From: an uncultured Lachnospiraceae bacterium
GTDB lineage: Bacteria > Bacillota > Clostridia > Lachnospirales > Lachnospiraceae
Direction of reading: 5' to 3'
Assembly: GCA_910586095.1 (NCBI GenBank)
Contig: CAJUHQ010000048.1
Location: forward strand, 1 to 24,714
DNA: 24,714 nucleotides
The notes under the pieces: generated by a model
Seen by the model: only the letters and a program-made list of their open reading frames with translations
What the model was told of the DNA's origin: nothing
The model's database searches: none
Shown: piece after piece, positions 7,293 to 14,233 of the stretch
How the letters are laid out: each line of letters begins with the position of its first letter
Numbering within the stretch: the first letter of the stretch is position 1
Made by a program: the position numbers and the translations under genes

Positions 7293-9467
7293 ATGAGCCA
7301 AATGAAAGGAAGAGTTACTATCCCTACGGATGTGGATGTTATTGCGGAAACCTTAGAATTGTCTAAACGTTGGGGGGCGGATGCAGTACGCGACTGTGAT
7401 GGCACAGATTTTCCCGTTGAGTTAAAGGATGCGGGAATGAAAGTGTATTCAACATACTATACCACCAGAAAAGACAATGCATGGGCAAAGGCAAATCCAG
7501 ATGAAATACAGCAGATGTATGTTATGACGCCGATTTATACGGCAAAGGAACAGACATTGCGCATTTCCTTGATGAAAGGACTATATTCAGATATGTTGAC
7601 GCCCAATACGAGAGATGATATTACGAAATGGTGGGAAGTGGTTGACAGAAGTACAGGAGAAGTAGTTTCTGTGTCGAGATGGCATTATGAAGAGGAATCT
7701 GGAGAAGTGGTGATAGACAGTGTTCCTTTCCATGATTATACGGTTAGCTTTCTTGCTTATATCATGTGGGACCCTGTGCATATGTACAATGCGATTGTAA
7801 ATGAATGGCAGGATGTGGAGCATCAGATTACTTTTGATGTGAGACAGCCCAAGACACATGCTTATACACTGGAGCGTTTGAGAAAATTTATCGAGGAGCA
7901 TCCATATGTGAATGTACTTCGGTTTACTACGTTCTTTCATCAATTTACATTGATATTTGACGAACTTGCCCGTGAGAAATATGTGGACTGGTATGGCTAT
8001 TCTGCTTCGGTAAGTCCTTATATTTTGGAACAGTTTGAGAAGGAAGTAGGATATTCGTTCCGCCCAGAATATATTATCGATCAGGGATATTACAATAATC
8101 AATATCGAATACCTACCAAGGAATTTCAAGATTTTCAGGCTTTTCAGAGAAGGGAAGTTAAGAAGATTGTAAAAGAGATGGTAGATATCACTCATGAATG
8201 TGGTAAGGAAGCCATGATGTTTTTAGGGGATCACTGGATTGGAACAGAGCCTTTTATGGAAGAGTTTCGAGAGATTGGTCTAGATGCCATTGTGGGAAGT
8301 GTGGGAAATGGATCTACCTTGCGCTTAATCAGTGACATTGAAGGGGTTTCTTATCGAGAAGGAAGACTGTTGCCATACTTTTTCCCAGATACCTTCCATG
8401 AGGGCGGTGATCCAATAAAGGAAGCAAAGGTCAACTGGGTGACGGCTCGACGGGCAATTTTGCGCAAGCCTATTGATCGAATCGGCTATGGTGGCTATCT
8501 AAAGCTTACACTCGATTTCCCAGAGTTTGTGGATTATGTGGAGTCTGTCTGCAAAGAATTCAGGGAACTGTATGATAATATTAAAAATTGTGTGCCTTAC
8601 TGTGTTAAAAAGGTTGCAGTTTTAAACTGTTGGGGAAAGATGCGTGCATGGGGATGCCATATGGTGCATCATGCCATTTACTTTAAACAAAATTACTCTT
8701 ATTCAGGAGTGATAGAAGCTCTTTCGGGTGCACCATTAGACGTGCAGTTTATAAGCTTTGATGATTTGAAGAAAAATCCTGATATCTTAAAGGGGATTGA
8801 TGTGCTTATTAATGTAGGAGATGCCGATACAGCTCATACTGGCGGTGAATGGTGGTGTGACCCAGAGATTTCTTCCTTGGTAAAACAGTTTGTATATGAA
8901 GGCGGTGGAATCATCGGTGTTGGAGAGCCTAGTGCTCATCAAGCAAATGGACATTTCTTCCAGCTTTCCAATGTGTTTGGAGTAGAAGAAGAGCGCGGAT
9001 TTACGTTAGGGTATGATAAGTATAACTGGGAGAGCCATAGCCATTTTATCACCGAGGATGTAAAGGGTGAAGTGGATTTTGGCGAGGGAAAGAAGAATAT
9101 CTATGCTCTCGAAGGGGCTACAATCCTTGTGGGCTCAAGCCAAAAGCTTGGAGAAAAGGAAGTACAGCTTGCAGTAAACAGCTTTGGTAAAGGGCGTGCA
9201 GTCTATATTAGTGGACTTCCCTATAGTTTTGAGAATAGTAGACTTTTGTACAGAGCGATCCTTTGGAGTGCAGGTGATGAGGAGAATTTATATCGGTGGT
9301 TTTCGGACAATTACAATGTGGATGTTCATGCTTATCCAGAGAGCGGAAAGTACTGTGTGGTGAACAATACCTACGAGCCTCAAAGCACCACTGTTTATAA
9401 AGGAAATGGTGAAAGCTTTACGCTGGATCTAGAAGCAAATCAGATTATTTGGTACGAGATAGGCTAA
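7293..9467 (+). CDS. 1,3-beta-galactosyl-N-acetylhexosamine phosphorylase (GH112)
   Basis: The 724-residue cytoplasmic enzyme belongs to glycoside hydrolase family 112, which splits beta-galactosides with inorganic phosphate to alpha-galactose 1-phosphate and a free sugar. Visible landmarks are VRDCDGTDFP (32-41), a TIM-barrel core with GDHWIGTEP (312-320) where Asp313 corresponds to the catalytic acid reported for the Bifidobacterium longum enzyme, DAIVGSVGNGSTLR, and FFPDTFHEGGDP. A Rossmann-like glutamine-amidotransferase-type domain (about 435-650, VLINVGDAD and GGGIIGVGEPSA) and a small C-terminal beta domain follow, as expected. AAGGAGG (7277-7283) sets the start. Most members use galacto-N-biose and/or lacto-N-biose, but some clostridial ones use galactosyl-1,4-rhamnose, so specificity is open. 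The transporter genes upstream supply the disaccharide. Confidence 0.93.
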   Translation: MSQMKGRVTIPTDVDVIAETLELSKRWGADAVRDCDGTDFPVELKDAGMKVYSTYYTTRKDNAWAKANPDEIQQMYVMTPIYTAKEQTLRISLMKGLYSDMLTPNTRDDITKWWEVVDRSTGEVVSVSRWHYEEESGEVVIDSVPFHDYTVSFLAYIMWDPVHMYNAIVNEWQDVEHQITFDVRQPKTHAYTLERLRKFIEEHPYVNVLRFTTFFHQFTLIFDELAREKYVDWYGYSASVSPYILEQFEKEVGYSFRPEYIIDQGYYNNQYRIPTKEFQDFQAFQRREVKKIVKEMVDITHECGKEAMMFLGDHWIGTEPFMEEFREIGLDAIVGSVGNGSTLRLISDIEGVSYREGRLLPYFFPDTFHEGGDPIKEAKVNWVTARRAILRKPIDRIGYGGYLKLTLDFPEFVDYVESVCKEFRELYDNIKNCVPYCVKKVAVLNCWGKMRAWGCHMVHHAIYFKQNYSYSGVIEALSGAPLDVQFISFDDLKKNPDILKGIDVLINVGDADTAHTGGEWWCDPEISSLVKQFVYEGGGIIGVGEPSAHQANGHFFQLSNVFGVEEERGFTLGYDKYNWESHSHFITEDVKGEVDFGEGKKNIYALEGATILVGSSQKLGEKEVQLAVNSFGKGRAVYISGLPYSFENSRLLYRAILWSAGDEENLYRWFSDNYNVDVHAYPESGKYCVVNNTYEPQSTTVYKGNGESFTLDLEANQIIWYEIG

Positions 9468-9502
9468 ACAATCAAAAGAATATGTTAGACAGTTAGAAAA
9501 GT

Positions 9503-9544
9503 ATAAGATAAACATCTGTTTTGCAGATGTTTACCTTATTTTTT
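9503..9544 (+). terminator. Rho-independent terminator of the sugar operon
   Basis: ATAAGATAAACATCTG (9503-9518) and CAGATGTTTACCTTAT (9524-9539) form a 16-bp stem with one A-C mismatch and a 5-nt loop, followed by six T. It lies 35 nt past the GH112 stop, between convergent genes. Confidence 0.88.
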
Positions 9545-9596
9545 GAGAAGATTTTGCTGCTATGCAGTAGAGACGAACATAAAACAAAAGTTTGTC

Positions 9597-10784
9597 TCAC
9601 TCGGTGGTAGGAGCAGCAGTGTCTTTGGAATATAAAATTTTTAATATAATGGGTGTTAAAATGGACGATACAATAATCAAGAAGATAACGGATGTAAAAT
9701 ACACTGATGTCAATAAGCCCGCTGATAGTCCCTTTTGTGCTACAATCAGTGCAACCTCACCACGCGTCATCATACCAACGCCAATCTTTAGTGAATCCAA
9801 TCCATTAAATTTGCAAAGTCGTGCAACTATACCACATCCAACTACCTTTGAAATGAGTCCGACAGCAACAAATGCAATTGAAAAGAGCAAAATACTCATA
9901 TTTACATTGTCTACATTTGTTTTTAGACCAATACTTGCAAAGAATACTGGACCAAATAATATGTACGAGCTAATATCCATTTTTTCTGCAATATACTTCG
10001 AATCACGAATGGAACAAAGAATAATGCCTGCCACATATGCGCCTGTAATATCTGCAATACCAAAATACTTTTCTGCAATATATGCCATTGCCAAACACAA
10101 CGCTAATCCTGCAATTGGAATACGTCTTGTATGTGGGTACTTGCTATCCATAAGCTGAAAGATTTTATAGCAGATAAATCCAATTACAATGGCAAATACA
10201 AAGAACAAAACGGTATTGACCAACACGCTCATTGGTTTAGAATCTGGACTCTTAAATCCAATCACAAAGGTTAGAACAATGATACCAATAACGTCATCAA
10301 TGATGGCAGCACTCAAAATTGTCGTACCAACTTTTCCTTTTAATTTGCCCATTTCCCGCAGAGACTCGACGGTAATGCTCACAGAGGTCGCAGTCAAAAT
10401 CGTACCGACAAAAACTGCCTTATAGAACGCCTCAGATCCCCACGGTGCGACACCATAAAATGCCATATAGAGCAGTGATCCACATACTAGTGGAATAAAC
10501 ACGCCCGCACATGCAATTAGAGCGGCAATGGGGCCTGTCTTTAGTAAGTCTTTTAAATCTGTTTCCAATCCTGCCGAAAACATTAGCAAAACAACACCAA
10601 TCTCAGCAAGTTGTACCAAAAAATCTGACTGTTCCACCCAGCCCAAAATGCTAGGCCCAATCAAAAGACCTGCGATAATCTCGCCTACAACCTGTGGAGC
10701 CTTGCACTTTCTTGCCACAATACCACATACCTTTGCGGCAATGATAATAATTGCTAAATTTTTAAACATGAAATACGATTCCAT
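9597..10784 (-). CDS. CPA2-family cation/proton antiporter (KefB/GerN/NapA type)
   Basis: This 395-residue membrane protein exchanges Na+ or K+ for H+. It is almost entirely hydrophobic, with 11-13 segments. Family motifs are QVVGEIIAGLLIGPS (31-45), IGVVLLMFSAGLETDL (62-77), TATS (131-134, unwound-helix region), AAIIDDVIG (159-167) with the Asp163-Asp164 pair typical of electrogenic members, and MTRGEVALIVA (339-349). There is no C-terminal TrkA-N/TrkA-C regulatory domain, unlike full KefB/KefC. I chose the start at 10784: AAGGAAGGG precedes it by 7 nt, and the near-perfect promoter at 10839-10867 lies downstream of the longest possible start at 10877. It is transcribed alone, towards the sugar operon terminator. 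The exact ion cannot be told. Confidence 0.93.
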   Translation of the reverse strand: MESYFMFKNLAIIIIAAKVCGIVARKCKAPQVVGEIIAGLLIGPSILGWVEQSDFLVQLAEIGVVLLMFSAGLETDLKDLLKTGPIAALIACAGVFIPLVCGSLLYMAFYGVAPWGSEAFYKAVFVGTILTATSVSITVESLREMGKLKGKVGTTILSAAIIDDVIGIIVLTFVIGFKSPDSKPMSVLVNTVLFFVFAIVIGFICYKIFQLMDSKYPHTRRIPIAGLALCLAMAYIAEKYFGIADITGAYVAGIILCSIRDSKYIAEKMDISSYILFGPVFFASIGLKTNVDNVNMSILLFSIAFVAVGLISKVVGCGIVARLCKFNGLDSLKIGVGMMTRGEVALIVAQKGLSAGLLTSVYFTSVIFLIIVSSILTPIILKILYSKDTAAPTTE

Positions 10785-10838
10785 TTTCTTTCCCTTCCTT
10801 CGTAATATCGTATGCATCGTATTTTTTATGACTTTCAC

Positions 10839-10867
10839 ATTATAGTCTTTTGTATTTGCAAAGTCAA
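10839..10867 (-). promoter_or_regulatory. Promoter of the cation/proton antiporter gene
   Basis: On the minus strand TTGACT (10862-10867) is followed after 17 nt by a perfect TATAAT (10839-10844). Transcription would start near 10832, about 48 nt before the ATG. Two TTTGCA motifs on the plus strand (about 10855 and 10871) flank the -35 box and could be operator half-sites. The rest of the divergent gap 10785-11154 holds one promoter for the other direction. Confidence 0.85.
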
Positions 10868-11048
10868 TAATTTGCATACGACTTTACAACCTTTGTCAGA
10901 ATAATTTGGTCAAACGTGTTTGTAGACATCATTTTGTATTTTATAGGGTTGGCGCTTAACATGTGAGTAGAAACAGTTCGTTATGCAAAGCTGATTGATT
11001 GACAAGACAATGGACAGCTATAGATAGAACGGACAAAATAGTGAATGA

Positions 11049-11077
11049 TTGCGTAGAATCAGAAAACAAGTTATACT
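11049..11077 (+). promoter_or_regulatory. Promoter candidate for the lipoprotein gene
   Basis: TTGCGT (11049-11054), 17-nt spacer, TATACT (11072-11077). Predicted transcription starts near 11084, about 70 nt before the TTG start codon. Confidence 0.5.
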
Positions 11078-11154
11078 ATCTTGAAAGAAAGGCGTTTTTT
11101 AATAGTGGTGATTTATCAGTAAAAAAGCATGTTTTGTATTAGGAGGGTATACAT

Positions 11155-12078
11155 TTGAAAAAAGTTCATTTTCACATTATGGATAGAAAAAGAGGTATAA
11201 AAGTGAGCAAAATGAAAAGAAACAAAATCAGCTTAGTGGTATTTTTAGTAATTTCTAACGTGTTGATGGGATGTGCTTTTGGAAAGAAAGAGAAGAACTA
11301 TCAGACAAATATGCCAGAAGTATGTGAAAAGGAGCTTCGATCTTGTTTTGGAGAAGACTATGTGCTTTCTGAAGGGGTGGAGAAGGAAGAACGCTTTTTT
11401 GATGAGATGGAGAGTGTAGAACTTATTAAACAGTATACAGAGTGGGCACTTACGTATCAGGATGCAAGCAATCAGGAATGTATCTTTGTATTTACTAATG
11501 CATGTGGAATAAACCAGGAACAAGAATATATAGAGAAGTCCATAGAAAGCTATTTTTCCGACTTAGTACAACAATATTATCGACGAAATTTTTGGGATAA
11601 GACCATTACTCAGATACCAGGTTGTAAAGAACAGGACAGCAAATTGTATGTTAAGCCGTATAAGCTTTTTGTGCTACAGGATGTGCCAGAAACCTCTGTG
11701 ATGTTTGATGAAAGAATACAATATTCTCTAACAGAGAATGTTTATTTTCCACAGTTACGCTATGATGCGATTTTTAGTGAGTTTCCTTATACTTTAGATC
11801 TATATCTCTATGTCACATATGAAAGTGAGAAAGAGGGGGAGCGTGCAGGGCAGCGACAAGATACAGAAATAAAAGTGCGGGAAATGATAGAAGAGATGAT
11901 TCATTATACCAATGGATCGCTAAACGCCACAGTACACATTACTATGATGGACAAAAATGGATATGCGGATGGTTTTTCAATGGCCATCCTTCATGGAGAA
12001 TATTTTGAAGACAATCTAGGAACATCTTATGAGATTGCCCTTCATGAGAGTTTTTTTGGTCCTATTAAGAGGAAATAA
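11155..12078 (+). CDS. Putative lipoprotein of unknown function
   Basis: The product (307 residues from TTG) carries a lipoprotein signal: ISLVVFLVISNVLMGC with lipobox LMGC, so it should be anchored outside the membrane. The start is ambiguous. AGGAGG (11141-11146) lies 8 nt before the TTG at 11155, but this gives an unusual 20-residue extension before the signal helix; the internal ATG at 11212 gives a standard 21-residue signal peptide. The mature part mixes acidic helices (EEMIHY, REMIEEM) with tyrosine- and phenylalanine-rich strands and ends ESFFGPIKRK. I recognise no family. It stands alone with its own promoter and converges with the SH3 protein gene, another surface-related protein. 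Confidence 0.8.
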   Translation: MKKVHFHIMDRKRGIKVSKMKRNKISLVVFLVISNVLMGCAFGKKEKNYQTNMPEVCEKELRSCFGEDYVLSEGVEKEERFFDEMESVELIKQYTEWALTYQDASNQECIFVFTNACGINQEQEYIEKSIESYFSDLVQQYYRRNFWDKTITQIPGCKEQDSKLYVKPYKLFVLQDVPETSVMFDERIQYSLTENVYFPQLRYDAIFSEFPYTLDLYLYVTYESEKEGERAGQRQDTEIKVREMIEEMIHYTNGSLNATVHITMMDKNGYADGFSMAILHGEYFEDNLGTSYEIALHESFFGPIKRK

Positions 12079-12100
12079 GTGGTGACGATTTATTGTTCCA

Positions 12101-12137
12101 GGCCCCCTCACCATGTTAATACTATGGTAAAGGGGCC
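12101..12137. terminator. Hairpin between convergent genes, no U-tract
   Basis: GGCCCCCTCACCAT (12101-12114) pairs with ATGGTAAAGGGGCC (12124-12137) across a 9-nt loop with two C-A mismatches. It sits between two convergent stops (12078 and 12191) and could end both transcripts, but no T-run follows on either strand. Confidence 0.5.
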
Positions 12138-12190
12138 GCTGTGTTGTAATAAAAGATTGATAAGCCAGAGCATACCTTTTTAAGGCTGCG

Positions 12191-13372
12191 TTATGGTTTG
12201 TTCTTTTTAGCGTTTTTTGTAGTAGAGTGGTTGTTTTTATTTTTGGGAGTGTTGCCCTTTTGATTGGCGATATTAGAATTATAATTCTTGTTTTCGCTGT
12301 CTTTTTGAGAAGTATTTTTGTGAGAGGATGCTTCTTTGGGAGTGCTGTTGGTTTCATTATATTCATTGTCAGTTGCAGCCTCATCTTCATCGTTCTCGTC
12401 TAACAGATCTTCATCCTCATCATTTTCATCATCTAGATCTTCACTTTCATCATTTTGGTTTAACTCTTCGTCGTTGTCCTCATCTTCATAGTATTCGTCA
12501 TCATAGTCGTTTTCTGTAGCATCCTTGCGAAAGAGACCATACACAGAATAACAAATTAGAACAATAACACAAAATATAGCAAACACTAAAATAAGTAGTA
12601 GTGGTTTGCTCACTAGACTGGAAACGTCATCGTCAGATTCGGATGTTTCAATTGGCGTTTCGGCTTCAAAGGAGATCTCATCACTAGCACTTTCTGTAGG
12701 AACCGACTCGACAGTATCTGGTGTTTCTATCTCTGTGAGAGGCACATCAGACAAATATTGTGAGGAGACATAGCCATGTTGGCCTTGGTAGGAGATTTGA
12801 TACCAATTATTGGAAGCCTTACCTGTCACAGAAACCTTTTCGCCGTAGGATAGAGAACCAAGTTTAGCATGTGTGGAGGAAGGGCCACTGCGCACATTTA
12901 GTCCACCTTTCGAGGCGGCATAGTATGTGCCCTGCATAGGAGAAAGTTCTACCACTTCACTGTTGGGTTCGGAGTCAGTATCAGTGACAGTGTCTGGTTT
13001 TGACGAGGTTTCTGGCGGTGTGGTGGTATTCGGGGAGGAAGGTGTTTGTGTAACATTGTTGTCCACAGAAGGCTTGGTAGGAGGCTGTGGCTTTTCGGGT
13101 TTGGACGACTCGGGTGGTGTAACTGTGCTGGATGGAGGTGTTTCTGGGGTGCTGTCAGATGGAACACTTTCGGAAGGGAGAATGTCATCGGGGGATGGAG
13201 CATTGGATTCAGAGGGAGTGACATCACTGGGCGAAGTGCTTTCGGAGGGTAGATTTTCAGATGGCTCTAGTGGAGTAGTTTCCTCTGCGGCTAATATGTT
13301 AGAGGTAGCAAATGCAAAAAATAGTGTGGTAAAGAAACAAAACAGCATTGTTTTTGTGAAAATTTTTTTCAT
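12191..13372 (-). CDS. Secreted/membrane-anchored bacterial SH3 domain protein with acidic cytoplasmic tail
   Basis: The protein has 393 residues. Order of parts: signal peptide (about 1-29, ending NILAAE), a Ser/Pro/Thr/Glu-rich low-complexity linker (30-143), one bacterial SH3 domain (about 149-208: GGLNVRSGPSSTHAKLG, then GEKVSVTG, NWYQISY, GYVSSQYL), a second Ser/Thr/Glu linker, a membrane helix (257-281) followed by FRK, then a very acidic Asp/Glu/Asn/Tyr tail (285-340) and a basic Lys/Asn-rich end. SH3b domains bind peptidoglycan or cell-wall components, so the outer part probably contacts the wall. The start at 13372 is preceded by GAGGAG 8 nt upstream; a slightly earlier in-frame start lacks this. 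The linker and tail are repeat-prone and may vary between strains. Partners are unknown. Confidence 0.88.
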   Translation of the reverse strand: MKKIFTKTMLFCFFTTLFFAFATSNILAAEETTPLEPSENLPSESTSPSDVTPSESNAPSPDDILPSESVPSDSTPETPPSSTVTPPESSKPEKPQPPTKPSVDNNVTQTPSSPNTTTPPETSSKPDTVTDTDSEPNSEVVELSPMQGTYYAASKGGLNVRSGPSSTHAKLGSLSYGEKVSVTGKASNNWYQISYQGQHGYVSSQYLSDVPLTEIETPDTVESVPTESASDEISFEAETPIETSESDDDVSSLVSKPLLLILVFAIFCVIVLICYSVYGLFRKDATENDYDDEYYEDEDNDEELNQNDESEDLDDENDEDEDLLDENDEDEAATDNEYNETNSTPKEASSHKNTSQKDSENKNYNSNIANQKGNTPKNKNNHSTTKNAKKNKP

Positions 13373-13409
13373 GTGGGACACTCCTCTCAATGGATTAATT
13401 TTTTGATCA

Positions 13410-13631
13410 CTTATTTAGTTAGTGTGAAATTAAAATTTCACCCATCCTGATTTGTACGCCTGCTAAAGCAGGCAGATGGGAGTTAGTGTGAAATTTCTTC
13501 GTGAAGCAGCCTATGCTGTGAGCAGAAACTGCCACAGGCAGTTAGAAACTCTTCTCACACTAACCTCCATGATGAAAAACGCCTGTTTTTGGCGTTTTTT
13601 GGTGTGAAATTTTAATTTCGCACTAAACAAG
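13410..13631. repeat. 222-bp structured element with imperfect terminal inverted repeats (MITE-like)
   Basis: The left end (13410-13443) contains TTTAGTTAGTGTGAAATT and the right end (13601-13631), read on the minus strand, contains TTTAGTGCGAAATT; both continue AAAATTTCAC. The ends match apart from a 4-nt gap and one substitution. Each end is itself a hairpin (GTGAAATT/AATTTCAC). Inside are nested hairpins: CCCATC/GATGGG around GCCTGC/GCAGGC (13441-13480), GTTAGTGTGA/TCACACTAAC (13482-13491 with 13554-13563) around AACTGCC/GGCAGTT, and a terminator at 13575-13600. It is non-coding and fills most of the gap between the divergent SH3 and blaI-like genes. Confidence 0.6.
13575..13600 (+). terminator. 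Terminator-like hairpin inside the intergenic element
   Basis: AAAAACGCC (13575-13583) pairs with GGCGTTTTT (13591-13599) with a 7-nt T-rich loop and a T-run. The stem is symmetric enough to act in both directions. It is odd between two divergent genes, as no annotated transcript should end here. Confidence 0.7.
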
Positions 13632-13761
13632 TGCATAATTTGTCAGGTTGTAGATAAGGTCTATAGATAGTATTTCTTTGAAGTGTATTTTTATAAGTAA
13701 TATTTTATAAAAGGTAATTGAGGATTATTTTTTATAGCGCTTTATTATTAGAAAATAGCTA

Positions 13762-13790
13762 TTGACATTTTGTGTCTACAAGTGTAAACT
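13762..13790 (+). promoter_or_regulatory. Promoter of the blaI/blaR1-like operon
   Basis: TTGACA (13762-13767), 17-nt spacer, TAAACT (13785-13790); predicted start near 13797, about 46 nt before the ATG. The operator-like sites at 13773-13809 overlap the spacer, the -10 box and the transcription start. Confidence 0.8.
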
Positions 13791-13809
13791 AAAAGTGTCT
13801 ACAAAAGTA
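13773..13809 (+). promoter_or_regulatory. Two tandem BlaI/MecI-type operator candidates
   Basis: TGTCTACAAGTGTA (13773-13786) and TGTCTACAAAAGTA (13796-13809) are near-identical direct repeats 23 bp apart. The first holds TACA-AG-TGTA (13777-13786), the TACA/TGTA palindrome known for BlaI/MecI operators; the second holds CTAC/GTAG. Placed over the -10 and start region of the promoter, they predict autorepression by the downstream BlaI-like protein. Confidence 0.7.
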
Positions 13810-13842
13810 GTCTGAAACAATATAAAAGTAAGGGGTGTGGCT

Positions 13843-14211
13843 ATGAAATTAAAGGTTAGTGTTTCTGATTCTGAGCTGGAGATTCTAGAGGTTTTGTGGG
13901 ATGCCAATAAGGCATTGAACGCTGCGCAGATACGCAATGTCTTAAATGAGCATAAAAGTTGGGAGCGGACTACGGTTTTAACATTGATTCAGCGTTTACT
14001 CAAAAAGGAAGTCATCAAACAAGAGAAACGAGAGGTTTATTATTATGAACCTTGTATTGAGAGAGAGGAATATATTAGGGAAGAGACTAAAAATTTTGTA
14101 CAAAAGTTTTTTAAAGGAAATATAAAAAATATGGCAGCAGCTTTAGTGAATAGTGATTCTCTAACCAAAGAGGATATTGAAGAGCTGCGGGACTATTTTA
14201 ATCAAAAATGA
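13843..14211 (+). CDS. BlaI/MecI/CopY family winged-helix repressor
   Basis: The 122-residue regulator has the usual family length. SDSELEILEVLW opens the winged-helix domain, followed by the recognition helix region WERTTVLTLIQRLLKKEVI and the wing KREVYYYEPCI. The C-terminal dimerisation helices end TKEDIEELRDYF. The ATG at 13843 is chosen because AAGGGG lies 7 nt upstream; the in-frame GTG at 13837 is too close to it. The gene ends 22 nt before the M56 sensor gene, the standard BlaI-BlaR1 arrangement in which the membrane protease triggers loss of the repressor. Which target genes other than its own operon it controls is not visible; no beta-lactamase or penicillin-binding protein gene is nearby. 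Confidence 0.92.
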   Translation: MKLKVSVSDSELEILEVLWDANKALNAAQIRNVLNEHKSWERTTVLTLIQRLLKKEVIKQEKREVYYYEPCIEREEYIREETKNFVQKFFKGNIKNMAAALVNSDSLTKEDIEELRDYFNQK

Positions 14212-14233
14212 TAGGAAAGAGAGGGGGATTTTG

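Noticed and set aside
4002..9467. Maltose- or raffinose-type operon
   Set aside because: The binding protein and permeases alone would allow it, but the enzyme is clearly GH112 and not an alpha-glucosidase or alpha-galactosidase.
9592..10845. Plus-strand open frames opposite the antiporter
   Set aside because: They are antisense shadows of a clear membrane transporter with motifs and a near-perfect promoter on the minus strand.
12927..13406. Plus-strand Gly/Val/Ser-rich frame opposite the SH3 protein
   Set aside because: It mirrors the low-complexity Ser/Pro/Glu linker; the minus frame has a signal peptide, SH3 domain and ribosome site.
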